Source: JBJHAX01 sp050480705 (GTDB lineage: Bacteria; Actinomycetota; Nitriliruptoria; Nitriliruptorales; Nitriliruptoraceae). From it: a stretch of 64,000 bases of DNA. Positions 57,848 through 64,000 of this stretch are shown here, piece after piece. Numbering within the stretch: the first letter of the stretch is position 1; each line of letters opens with the position of its first letter. Under the pieces are notes generated by a model that was not told the origin of the DNA, made no database searches, and was given only the letters and a program-made list of their open reading frames with translations. Location: positions 1-64,000 of the forward strand of contig JBJHAX010000005.1 of NCBI GenBank assembly GCA_050480705.1, read 5' to 3'. Both the position numbers and the translations under genes were made by a program.

Positions 57848-57878
57848 TAGCCTAACACTAACACTTAGTTGTAGGCTA
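57848..57878. promoter_or_regulatory. Divergent control region of the heme-copper locus
   Basis: TAGCCTA (57848-57854) and TAGGCTA (57872-57878) are perfect inverted 7-mers around a spacer containing CTAACACTTAGT. The same 12-mer, with one change, occurs before the first cupredoxin operon (52200 region). The island separates the leftward ctaA operon from the rightward cupredoxin-radical SAM operon. TAGGCT may serve as the rightward -10. This is the main candidate target for the locus regulator. Confidence 0.5.
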
Positions 57879-57960
57879 CGGGAAATGCGTGGCCGGGCCC
57901 GCTTCGCAACACTTGCGCGACCCGGGTCCGCCCGCTCGCCGACGACGAGGAGCACGCAAC

Positions 57961-58335
57961 GTGCGCATGGTTGCCACCCCAATCCTTCCCGCCGTCGCGG
58001 TGTCCCTGCTGGCCGCCGTGACGATGGCCTGCGCTGCTGCTCCCGCCGAGATCGCTGCGGCGGTGGAAGACGTCGACGTCGTCGTGGTCATGGAGGACAT
58101 CTACTTCGAACCCGACCGCATCGAGGTGGCTGCCGGCGAGCCGATCGAGGTCCTGCTCGTCAACGAGGGCGGCATCGTCCACGACCTGGTGACCGACGAC
58201 TGGGAGAGCGGGGAGATCCGGCCGGGACGCACCGGCGTCGTCACCGCCTCGTTCAGCGAGTCCGTCGTCGCCTGGTGCTCGATTCCTGGCCACCGTGACG
58301 CGGGCATGGAACTCGAGATCGTGGTCAGCCCGTGA
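57961..58335 (+). CDS. Cupredoxin lipoprotein 2
   Basis: This 124-residue protein has a signal segment with lipobox-like TMAC. A type-I copper domain follows with ligands His74 (GGIVHDLVTDD), Cys106, His111 and Met116 (WCSIPGHRDAGM). It is similar in length and ligand order to the cupredoxin at 51730-52089. The most likely job is donating electrons to the CuA subunit. GTG 57961 is used because GAGGAG lies eight bases upstream. An ATG at 57967 is the alternative. Its stop overlaps the radical SAM start (GTGA). Confidence 0.88.
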   Translation: MRMVATPILPAVAVSLLAAVTMACAAAPAEIAAAVEDVDVVVVMEDIYFEPDRIEVAAGEPIEVLLVNEGGIVHDLVTDDWESGEIRPGRTGVVTASFSESVVAWCSIPGHRDAGMELEIVVSP

Positions 58336-59516
58336 GCGCATCGACGATCCGCACGCCACGTCGTGACGTCGGACGTCAACCCTTCATCGTCATCTGGGAA
58401 GTGACGCGGGCGTGCAGCCTGGTGTGCCAGCACTGCCGTGCCGACGCGCAGACGGCCCGCCATCCCTTCGAGCTGAGTACGCGGGAGGCAATGGCGATGC
58501 TGGACGATCTTGCGTCGCTGCCGCCGCCTCGGCCGCTCATCGTGTTGACCGGTGGTGACCCGTTCGAACGCGACGATCTCGCCGACCTCGTCGCCCATGG
58601 AACGGCACGCGGCCTCGGCGTGGCGCTGTCACCGTCGGTCACTCCACGGCTGACCCGCCCGGTCCTCGAGGAACTGCGCGACGCCGGCGCGAAGGCGGTC
58701 TCGTTGTCGTTGGACGGCCCCGACGCGGTGACACACGACACCTTCCGCGGCGTCGATGGCGTGTTCGACGCGACGCTTCGGGCGGCCGAGCTCGTCAGGC
58801 AGGCCGGCCTGCGGCTGCAGATCAACACCACCGTGACCCGGAACAGCGCACCACGGCTCCCAGAAGTCCTCGACATCGTGGTCGAGCACGAGGCGTCGCT
58901 GTGGAGCGTGTTCTTTCTCGTGCCGACCGGGCGCGGGCAAGCGTTGGACGCTCTGGATGCGCAGGGAACCGAGGACGTGCTGCACTGGCTGGGGGTGGTC
59001 GACCGCATCGTCGCGATCAAGGCGACCGAGGCCCCACAGCACCGTCGGGTCGTGCAGCAGCGGCACGACGGCGTCGACGACGGTCCTCGCGGGCCGCTGT
59101 TCGCGACGTTGATGCACGCAAGTCGCTCGATCCGTGGTCGGCCGCCTCGTCGACGTGTCGCCCGCGCGCCGATGGACGTCAACGCCGGCCGCGGCTTCGT
59201 GTTCGTCGATCACCTCGGTGTGGCGTATCCGAGCGGCTTCCTGCCCCTTGCCGTCGGATCGGTCCGGCAGACGCCGCTGTCGGTGCTCTACCGGGAGTCC
59301 CCGGTTCTGCGCATGCTGCGTGATCCCGACGCGCTCGGCGGCCGCTGCGGTGCGTGTCGGTACCGCGAGACCTGCGGTGGCTCGCGATCACGCGCCTTCG
59401 CCGTGCACGGCGATGTGTTCGCCGAGGACCCCAGCTGCCCCTACGACCCTTTGCGTGGCGGCGACGCCGGAGGCGCGACGTCGTCGGGAAGGACGAACGT
59501 GCCGGCTTCCAACTGA
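58332..59516 (+). CDS. NirJ/AhbD-like radical SAM-SPASM enzyme
   Basis: This 394-residue protein has the radical SAM motif Cys28-x3-Cys32-x2-Cys35 (TRACSLVCQHC). The C-terminal SPASM-type cluster region is CGACRYRETCGGSRSRAFAV...DPSCPY. This C-terminal pattern is shared with NirJ (heme d1), AhbC/AhbD (siroheme-to-heme) and the TIGR04053 group. It may therefore modify a tetrapyrrole for the heme-copper complex or a related nitrite reductase. It is coupled to cupredoxin 2 and overlaps convergently with the Rrf2 gene by 76 bp. Confidence 0.85.
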   Translation: MSASTIRTPRRDVGRQPFIVIWEVTRACSLVCQHCRADAQTARHPFELSTREAMAMLDDLASLPPPRPLIVLTGGDPFERDDLADLVAHGTARGLGVALSPSVTPRLTRPVLEELRDAGAKAVSLSLDGPDAVTHDTFRGVDGVFDATLRAAELVRQAGLRLQINTTVTRNSAPRLPEVLDIVVEHEASLWSVFFLVPTGRGQALDALDAQGTEDVLHWLGVVDRIVAIKATEAPQHRRVVQQRHDGVDDGPRGPLFATLMHASRSIRGRPPRRRVARAPMDVNAGRGFVFVDHLGVAYPSGFLPLAVGSVRQTPLSVLYRESPVLRMLRDPDALGGRCGACRYRETCGGSRSRAFAVHGDVFAEDPSCPYDPLRGGDAGGATSSGRTNVPASN

Positions 59517-59926
59517 GCATCGTCGGCCATGATGTCGCCGAGCCGGGTAGCGCCGAGCACGTCCAGGAGCGCCTGCTGTGCTCGTGCCCAGGGAACGTGC
59601 ACCGCGCACACGTCGTCCCATCGGCACGGCCCGCCCCGCAGCACGCAGGACGTCGATGGTTGCGCGTCGTCCACCGCGTGCAGCACGTCGAGGAGCGTCA
59701 GGTCATCGGCGGGGCGTGCCAGCGCATAGCCACCGTCGGGTCCGGCGACGGACGTCGCGACGCCCGAGCGAACGAGATCGGCGAGGATCTGGGGCACGTA
59801 GGTGGCGGGGATGTTCATCTCGTCGGCGATCGCGCGTGCCTTGCGGCGTCCGTCGCCGTGGTGGCGTGCGAGGTCCACGGCGGCACGGATCGCGTAGTCG
59901 GCACGACGACCAAGTTCGAGGCGCAT
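59441..59926 (-). CDS. Rrf2-family regulator with three cysteines (NsrR/IscR-like)
   Basis: This 161-residue protein has an Rrf2 winged helix (LELGRRADYAIRAAVDLARHH, then NIPATYVPQILADLVRSGVATSVAGPDGGYALAR). Cys94, Cys101 and Cys107 lie in SCVLRGGPCRWDDVC, a C-x6-C-x5-C arrangement. NsrR and IscR ligate an iron-sulfur cluster with C-x5-C-x5-C, and NsrR senses nitric oxide. One extra residue in the first gap is unusual. The gene abuts the heme-copper and cupredoxin locus, so it probably senses NO or redox state for that locus. A palindrome covers its own start region. Confidence 0.87.
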   Translation of the reverse strand: MRLELGRRADYAIRAAVDLARHHGDGRRKARAIADEMNIPATYVPQILADLVRSGVATSVAGPDGGYALARPADDLTLLDVLHAVDDAQPSTSCVLRGGPCRWDDVCAVHVPWARAQQALLDVLGATRLGDIMADDAQLEAGTFVLPDDVAPPASPPRKGS

Positions 59927-59927
59927 A

Positions 59928-59948
59928 CGTTTACGTTAGGTGTAAACG
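59928..59948 (-). promoter_or_regulatory. Rrf2 operator at its own start codon
   Basis: CGTTTAC (59928-59934) and GTAAACG (59942-59948) form a perfect 7-bp inverted repeat around GTTAGGT. The right arm starts one base upstream of the Rrf2 ATG, so a bound regulator would block transcription start directly. The GTTAGG centre echoes the GTTAGG/CTAAC elements at the other two promoter islands of the locus (52195-52200 and 57848-57865). Confidence 0.6.
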
Positions 59949-60004
59949 TTCAGTTTCGCGAATCTGCACGCTTGCGCGCCTGCTCGTCGCGGGCGGGCTC
60001 CAAC

Positions 60005-60040
60005 TTGACATGGAGAATAGGAATAGGAATGATTCCTATT
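60005..60040 (+). promoter_or_regulatory. Promoter with Zur-like box for the zinc-binding protein
   Basis: TTGACA (60005-60010) and AATGAT (60028-60033) are a -35/-10 pair with a 17-bp spacer. AATAGGAATGATTCCTATT (60022-60040) is a perfect 9-bp-arm palindrome with an AATGATT core, as in actinobacterial Zur boxes. It covers the -10. The gene downstream encodes a ZnuA-like protein, so repression by zinc-loaded Zur is the simplest reading. Confidence 0.7.
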
Positions 60041-60064
60041 ACACCGATCAATGAGGACCCACTG

Positions 60065-61207
60065 ATGAGACACCGGCCAAGACTTCCCGTGCGTTTCGCG
60101 GCGCTCATGGGCGTGCTCGCGTTCGCTGCCAGCGCATGCGGTGCTGACACGCCTGCGCCACCCTCAGCCGAGGACGCACCATCCGAGGCGCCAGCCGATG
60201 ACGCCGTGGCTGAAGCCCAACCCGTGCACGTCGTCGCCACGACGAGCATCCTCGGCGACATCGTGGCAACGATTCTCGGTGATGACGGAACGGTGCACGT
60301 GATCATGGGGCCCGGTGCCGACCCGCACACCTTCCAGCCCTCACCCAGGGACGGTGCTGCTCTGCGGGACGCCGACCTCGTGGTAGCCAACGGGCTCGAT
60401 CTCGAGGAGAACCTTCTCGACGCGCTGGACGCCGCCGAACAGGAAGGCGTCCGCATCCTTCGCGTCGCTGACCATCTCGACCCGATCGACTACGCCTTCG
60501 ACGGCCTTCACGATCACGGTCATGGGCATGGCCATGAGGAGGAGGACGGTCATGGGCATGGCCATGAGGAGGAGGACGGTCATGGGCATGGCCATGAGGA
60601 GGAGGACGGTCATGGGCATGGTCACGAGGAGGAGGACGATCATGCCCACGACCATGGACCTGAGGATCCACATGTGTGGTTCGACCCTGTGCGCATGGCT
60701 GACGGTGTCCGCCTGATCGCTGGGGAGATCGCCGAAGTGGATGAATCCGTCGACGCGGCGATCTGGGAGGAACGGGCCGAGGCGTACGTCGCCGAGTTGC
60801 TCGACGTCCACGCAGAGATCGAGCAGTTGGTCGACGCCGTGTCACCGGAACGCCGCCTCCTCGTCACGAACCATGACGCACTGGGCTACTTCGCGCACCG
60901 CTATGGCTTCGAGGTGCTCGGCACCGTCATCCCGGGGGCGTCGACGCAGGCCGAGACAGACCCCCGCAGCTTCGCTGAGCTCGCCGAGCTTGTCGATCGG
61001 GAAGGGGTCCCGGCGATCTTTGCCGAGAACACCGACTCGACGCGCTTGGCCGAACAGCTCGCGAGCGAGGTCGTCGGGCGTGGCGATCTCGACGTCGAGG
61101 TCGTGAGGATCTACACCGACGCGCTCGGTGAGCCCGGTAGCGGCGCCGACACCTACCTCGGCCTGCTTCGCACCACGGCGGGGCTGATCGTCGACGCGCT
61201 GACCTGA
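60065..61207 (+). CDS. znuA: ZnuA-like zinc-binding lipoprotein (orphan)
   Basis: This 380-residue protein has a signal peptide with lipobox SAC. The cluster A-I fold reads VVATTSILGDIVATILGDDG and GPGADPHTFQPSPRD, with metal ligand His in DPHTF, second His region DPHVWFDPVRMADG, third TNHDALGYFAHRYGF and Asp in FAENTDSTRLAEQL. A His/Glu-rich loop of four HGHGHEEED units (about residues 153-192) lies between the first two. It would bind Zn2+ outside the membrane. No ZnuB or ZnuC gene follows. A Zur-like box precedes it. Confidence 0.9.
   Translation: MRHRPRLPVRFAALMGVLAFAASACGADTPAPPSAEDAPSEAPADDAVAEAQPVHVVATTSILGDIVATILGDDGTVHVIMGPGADPHTFQPSPRDGAALRDADLVVANGLDLEENLLDALDAAEQEGVRILRVADHLDPIDYAFDGLHDHGHGHGHEEEDGHGHGHEEEDGHGHGHEEEDGHGHGHEEEDDHAHDHGPEDPHVWFDPVRMADGVRLIAGEIAEVDESVDAAIWEERAEAYVAELLDVHAEIEQLVDAVSPERRLLVTNHDALGYFAHRYGFEVLGTVIPGASTQAETDPRSFAELAELVDREGVPAIFAENTDSTRLAEQLASEVVGRGDLDVEVVRIYTDALGEPGSGADTYLGLLRTTAGLIVDALT
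60521..60640 (+). repeat. 30-bp tandem repeat encoding the His-rich loop of the ZnuA-like protein
   Basis: The unit CATGGGCATGGCCATGAGGA plus GGAGGACGGT (30 bp) starts at 60521, 60551, 60581 and 60611. The first three copies are identical. The fourth has changes at GTCACG and GGACGAT. It is in frame and adds ten residues (HGHGHEEEDG) per unit. Copy number can therefore change by slippage or recombination without breaking the gene. Confidence 0.9.
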
Positions 61208-61279
61208 TGCGCCGGCGCCCACTGCCTGTGTCGCTCCTAGACTCGGACGCAGGCAGTGGGCCGACGGTCGGAGGTCGCG

Positions 61280-61810
61280 GTGGACCAGTGCGAGCGGTGC
61301 TCAATGGTGTACGACGACCTCGATCTCGACGACACGCCCGGTGTCGTGCGCCATTTCGCCGCACGCACCGTGCGTGCGCTCGAGCGTGCTGACGCGCTGG
61401 ACGTCGCGCGCCAGCGTCCCGCCGAGGACGTGTGGTCCGCCCTCGAATACGCGTGCCACAGCCGCGACGTTCTCATGGTCCAGCGCGAACGGCTGTTGCT
61501 CGCACTCGCCGAGGACGAGCCCGACTTTGCGTCGATGCGGCGCGACGAACGTGCCGTCGAGGAGCGCTACAACGAGCAGGACGTCGCTGAGGTCGTCGCG
61601 GAGCTCGTCACGAACGCCGACGCCTTCGCGGGCGAGCTGCCCGGCCTGTCAGCGGCGCAGTGGGAGCGGGTCGGTGTCTACCACTTTCCCGAACGGTCCC
61701 CGCGCACCATCGCGTGGCTCGCACGCCACACCGTCCACGAACTCGTCCATCATCTCGACGACGTCGTGCGCGGCGTGGAGAAAATCACCGGGCGCCTCAT
61801 CGACGACTGA
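61280..61810 (+). CDS. DinB/YfiT-like protein
   Basis: This 176-residue protein starts VDQCERCSMVYDDLDLD and has a four-helix bundle pattern. Likely metal-site His residues are in SALEYACHSRDVL and HTVHELVHHLDDV, as in DinB/mycothiol-dependent enzymes. Such proteins are often thiol-S-transferases using mycothiol or bacillithiol. The CxxC in the N-terminus may bind zinc. GTG 61280 is chosen because GGAGGT lies seven bases upstream. The next gene begins 11 bp after its stop. Confidence 0.78.
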   Translation: MDQCERCSMVYDDLDLDDTPGVVRHFAARTVRALERADALDVARQRPAEDVWSALEYACHSRDVLMVQRERLLLALAEDEPDFASMRRDERAVEERYNEQDVAEVVAELVTNADAFAGELPGLSAAQWERVGVYHFPERSPRTIAWLARHTVHELVHHLDDVVRGVEKITGRLIDD

Positions 61811-61821
61811 ACGGGGCGTGC

Positions 61822-63048
61822 GTGCGGGTCTCGGACGTGCAGCGGCGCGCCTGGGTCGTCGCCCGCCATCACCTCGATCGAACGGCCGCGGACGCCAACA
61901 GCACGGCACGCGCGCTCGTCGCGATGCACGCGACCGACCCTGCGACGCCGTATCTGTCGCTGCATGCGCGCCTGGCCGACGCGTCGCGTCGCGTCGGTGT
62001 GATCGAGGAACTCGACGGCGCCCTGCACGTTGCGCGGACCCTGTGGCGCATGCATGCGATGCGGCGCACGCTCTTCCTCGTCCCCGTCGAGACCGTTGCC
62101 ACCGTCCAGGTGGCGATCGGACGTGACGTCGCTGCGCGGGAGCGCAGCAAACTCGCTGGTTGGATCGCCGCATCGCAGCCGGGCGAGGACGCCGAGGCGA
62201 CCCTGCAGGACGCTTCGGCCCGCCTGCTGGCGGCGCTGGAGCACGCCGGCGACGCGCGCGCGGCCGAGCTCGCCGCATCAGACCCCGTGCTGGGCCGCCG
62301 GATCACCGTCGGATCAGGCCGGTGGTCTGCCGAGGCGACGCTCGCCTCGCGGCTCCTGCTCGTGCTCGCCGCCGAAGGACGGGTGGTGCGTACCCGGGCG
62401 GTCGGTTCATGGCGGTCCGGACAGTTCCGGTGGTCGAGTGCCGCGCACTGGTCCGATGGGGCACCGCCGGCTGCGCCCGGCCCCGAGGCTGCTGGTGACG
62501 ACGAAGACGGCGCCGACGCGCGGCTCGCCGAGCGCTACCTCGCGTCGTTCGGCCCCGCCACGACCGATGACCTCAAGTGGTGGACCGGCTGGCCGGTCCG
62601 CCGCACCGCCGCGGCGCTGAGCCTGCTCTCCCTCGTGGATGTCGAGTTCGACGGCGGTGCGCGCGGGCACCTGCTGGCGCGTGATGCGGACGAGCTTGCG
62701 GCGTGTCATGGGAGTGAAACGTCCGACCAACCTGCGGTCGCACTGTTGCCGGCACTCGACGCGACGCCCATGGGATGGTGTCACCGTGACTGGTTTCTCG
62801 GGGGCCATCGCGATGCGCTGTTCGATCGCAACGGCAACATCGGTCCCACGATCTGGGTCGATGGCCGAGTGGCCGGAGGATGGGCACAGTCCGACGATGG
62901 CCGCGTCGTCACGCGCCTGCTCGAGGACGTCGGCGGGGCGGCGGCGGTCGTGGACGAGCGCGCTGAGGAGCTGTCCGGGTTACTCGCGGGCGACGTCGTC
63001 GTACCGCGTTTCCGCACACCGCTGGAGCGTGAACTCGCAGCCGGATGA
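61822..63048 (+). CDS. Winged-helix DNA-binding domain protein (HTH_42, YcaQ/AlkX-like)
   Basis: This 408-residue protein is of the HTH_42 family: VARHHLDRTAADANSTARALVAMHATDPATPYLSL at the N-terminus, then LFLVPVETV. Also present are WSAEATLASRLLLVLAAEGRVVRTRAVGSWRSGQFRW, LLPALDATPMGWCHRDWFLG and NIGPTIWVDGRVAGGWAQ. This family includes YcaQ-type DNA glycosylases that unhook interstrand crosslinks, and many actinobacterial relatives of unknown role. Here the substrate is unproven. GTG 61822 is 11 bp after the DinB-like stop. Confidence 0.83.
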   Translation: MRVSDVQRRAWVVARHHLDRTAADANSTARALVAMHATDPATPYLSLHARLADASRRVGVIEELDGALHVARTLWRMHAMRRTLFLVPVETVATVQVAIGRDVAARERSKLAGWIAASQPGEDAEATLQDASARLLAALEHAGDARAAELAASDPVLGRRITVGSGRWSAEATLASRLLLVLAAEGRVVRTRAVGSWRSGQFRWSSAAHWSDGAPPAAPGPEAAGDDEDGADARLAERYLASFGPATTDDLKWWTGWPVRRTAAALSLLSLVDVEFDGGARGHLLARDADELAACHGSETSDQPAVALLPALDATPMGWCHRDWFLGGHRDALFDRNGNIGPTIWVDGRVAGGWAQSDDGRVVTRLLEDVGGAAAVVDERAEELSGLLAGDVVVPRFRTPLERELAAG

Positions 63049-63095
63049 TGCCACGCAGGCCTTGCGATCGTTCGTGAAGCGCTTGTTCGATGGAG

Positions 63096-63932
63096 TCAGC
63101 CTCGGCCGGACCGTCCCGCGGGGGCGCCCGGGGCGCGGCCGCGCAGGTGCGTCAGCACCGAGTCGTGATGGAGGCGCAGCGCGTCACGGACAGCCTGCTC
63201 GTCGCGAGCGCGGACGGCCTCGAGGATCGGACGGTGCAGGTCGACCTGGCGCCGGCGGTTGGTGCCCTCGAGCCAGGCCGGCGGGATCTCACTGGCGACC
63301 CATTCTCCGTACAGCTCCGAGACCATCGACGTGTGGACGGCTTCGTACAGCGGCCCGAGAAACGCGTTGCCGGCGGCGCGCACGACCGACGCATGGAAGA
63401 TCGCATCGGCAGCAACCCACTCTGACGTGCTGCCGGTGCTCGCCTCCAGTCTGGCGAACGCACGCTCGATCTCTTCGAGATCGGCCTGGTCGGCCACCCG
63501 CACGGCGTGTGTGGCACCGACAGACTCGAGCCAGAACCGAAGTTGTGCGATGGCGTCGAGCGATTCGTCTTCTGACCGCACGATCAGGTCCATCGATGCG
63601 ATGAACATCGCCTTGGGATTGCGGGTGACGTACGCGCCCGATCCGGGCCGGACCTCGACCATTCCCAGCACGGACAGGGTCCTGAGCGCTTGGCTGACGA
63701 TGGCCCTGCTCGTGCCAAGCCGCGCTGCGAGGTCACGTTCGGACGGCAGGCGCTCTCCCGGTTCGAGGCCCTCCGACAGGATGATGTCCTGGACCTGTTC
63801 GACGACCCGGTCCGCGAGGCGCGTCGCCTCGAGCGGCCGAAACGCACTCAGCAGGTCCGCGGGCGACCGGTCCCGGGAGTCACTGCCAGACGGTCCGGCT
63901 GAGTCGCTGTGCATGGGGCGGACCTCGTCCAT
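63096..63932 (-). CDS. GntR/FadR-family (FCD domain) regulator
   Basis: This 278-residue protein has an N-terminal GntR winged helix (RLADRVVEQVQDIILSEGLEPGERLPSERDLAARLGTSRAIVSQALRTLSVLGMVEVRPGSGAYV). A helical FCD ligand-binding domain follows, with metal-site residues in IFHASVVRAAGN and LHRPILEAVRARDEQAVRDALRLHHDSV. FCD regulators sense organic acids. Its target genes lie outside the window, probably divergent to its right. The N-terminal 28 residues are disordered. Confidence 0.9.
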   Translation of the reverse strand: MDEVRPMHSDSAGPSGSDSRDRSPADLLSAFRPLEATRLADRVVEQVQDIILSEGLEPGERLPSERDLAARLGTSRAIVSQALRTLSVLGMVEVRPGSGAYVTRNPKAMFIASMDLIVRSEDESLDAIAQLRFWLESVGATHAVRVADQADLEEIERAFARLEASTGSTSEWVAADAIFHASVVRAAGNAFLGPLYEAVHTSMVSELYGEWVASEIPPAWLEGTNRRRQVDLHRPILEAVRARDEQAVRDALRLHHDSVLTHLRGRAPGAPAGRSGRG

Positions 63933-64000
63933 CGGGTCCCCGCTCCGAGCGTCGCCTTCGGCCGCGTGGACGGGTGAACATCAGGGGCGCAGGCGGCAGA

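Noticed and set aside
60521..60640. Regular 30-bp repeats that might be a CRISPR array
   Set aside because: The copies are contiguous with no spacers and are in frame within a zinc-binding protein.

Overview
The window is high-GC, gene-dense DNA with GTG starts, frequent 4-nt ATGA/GTGA overlaps and promoters lying almost on their start codons. This fits a deep-branching member of the Actinomycetota (Nitriliruptoria/Acidimicrobiia-like). That placement is inferred from gene types and base composition only.

Bases 1 to about 7.3 kb are an accessory island. Two pseudo-tRNA-Arg(ACG) sequences (1887-1963 and 5408-5483) and a third, decayed copy (about 7224-7294) punctuate it. Between them lie a truncated integrase, a VapBC pair, an RHH antitoxin with a Doc toxin, an HTH gene followed by a broken PEP-dikinase-like gene, and a stand-alone class II Fic protein. 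An archaeal-type ATPase with a nuclease-like tail lies just outside. The layout suggests repeated integration at the 3' end of a tRNA-Arg gene.

From 7.3 to 23 kb there are scattered regulators and transporters: a LuxR-type STAND regulator, an alpha/beta hydrolase, ChrA with PadR, a TetR regulator overlapping a rifampin-phosphotransferase/PEP-synthase-like enzyme, an ArsR-SRPBCC fusion, a TetR/DUF4260 pair with a clear operator, an RlmN/Cfr-type radical SAM methyltransferase, an ACR3/bile-acid-type transporter and a GNAT enzyme.

From 23.3 to 34.5 kb is an aerobic (form I) CO dehydrogenase locus: coxM-coxS-coxL with the diagnostic AYRCSFR active-site loop, an XdhC/CoxF protein with a C-terminal YHS domain, and coxG. 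A run of five small single-membrane-span proteins follows. The convergent strand carries coxE, coxD and a second XdhC-type protein. The Mo-Cu enzyme would oxidise CO, CoxD/E/F would mature its active site, and CoxG would link it to membrane quinones.

From 34.5 to 50.4 kb is housekeeping and envelope content: a DsbA-like oxidoreductase, hydrolases, an ABC-2 exporter, an orphan MASE1 histidine kinase, a CotH-like protein, an MFS transporter, a stand-alone NuoF-like flavoprotein, a Tat-exported amidase, a GHL10 lipoprotein, two LiaF-like membrane proteins and GdhA.

From 50.4 to 60 kb is the most interesting block. A B-family heme-copper oxidase-like subunit I has Gln where oxygen reductases carry the cross-linked Tyr. 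It sits with a CuA subunit II, a small third subunit, heme O and heme A synthases, two lipoprotein cupredoxins, a membrane protein resembling NirK-associated membrane domains, a NirJ/AhbD-like radical SAM/SPASM enzyme and a three-cysteine Rrf2 (NsrR-like) regulator with its own operator. I read this as a candidate nitric-oxide-reducing respiratory module rather than a normal oxidase.

The window ends with an orphan ZnuA-like zinc-binding protein behind a Zur-like box, a DinB-like protein, a winged-helix protein and a GntR/FadR regulator.
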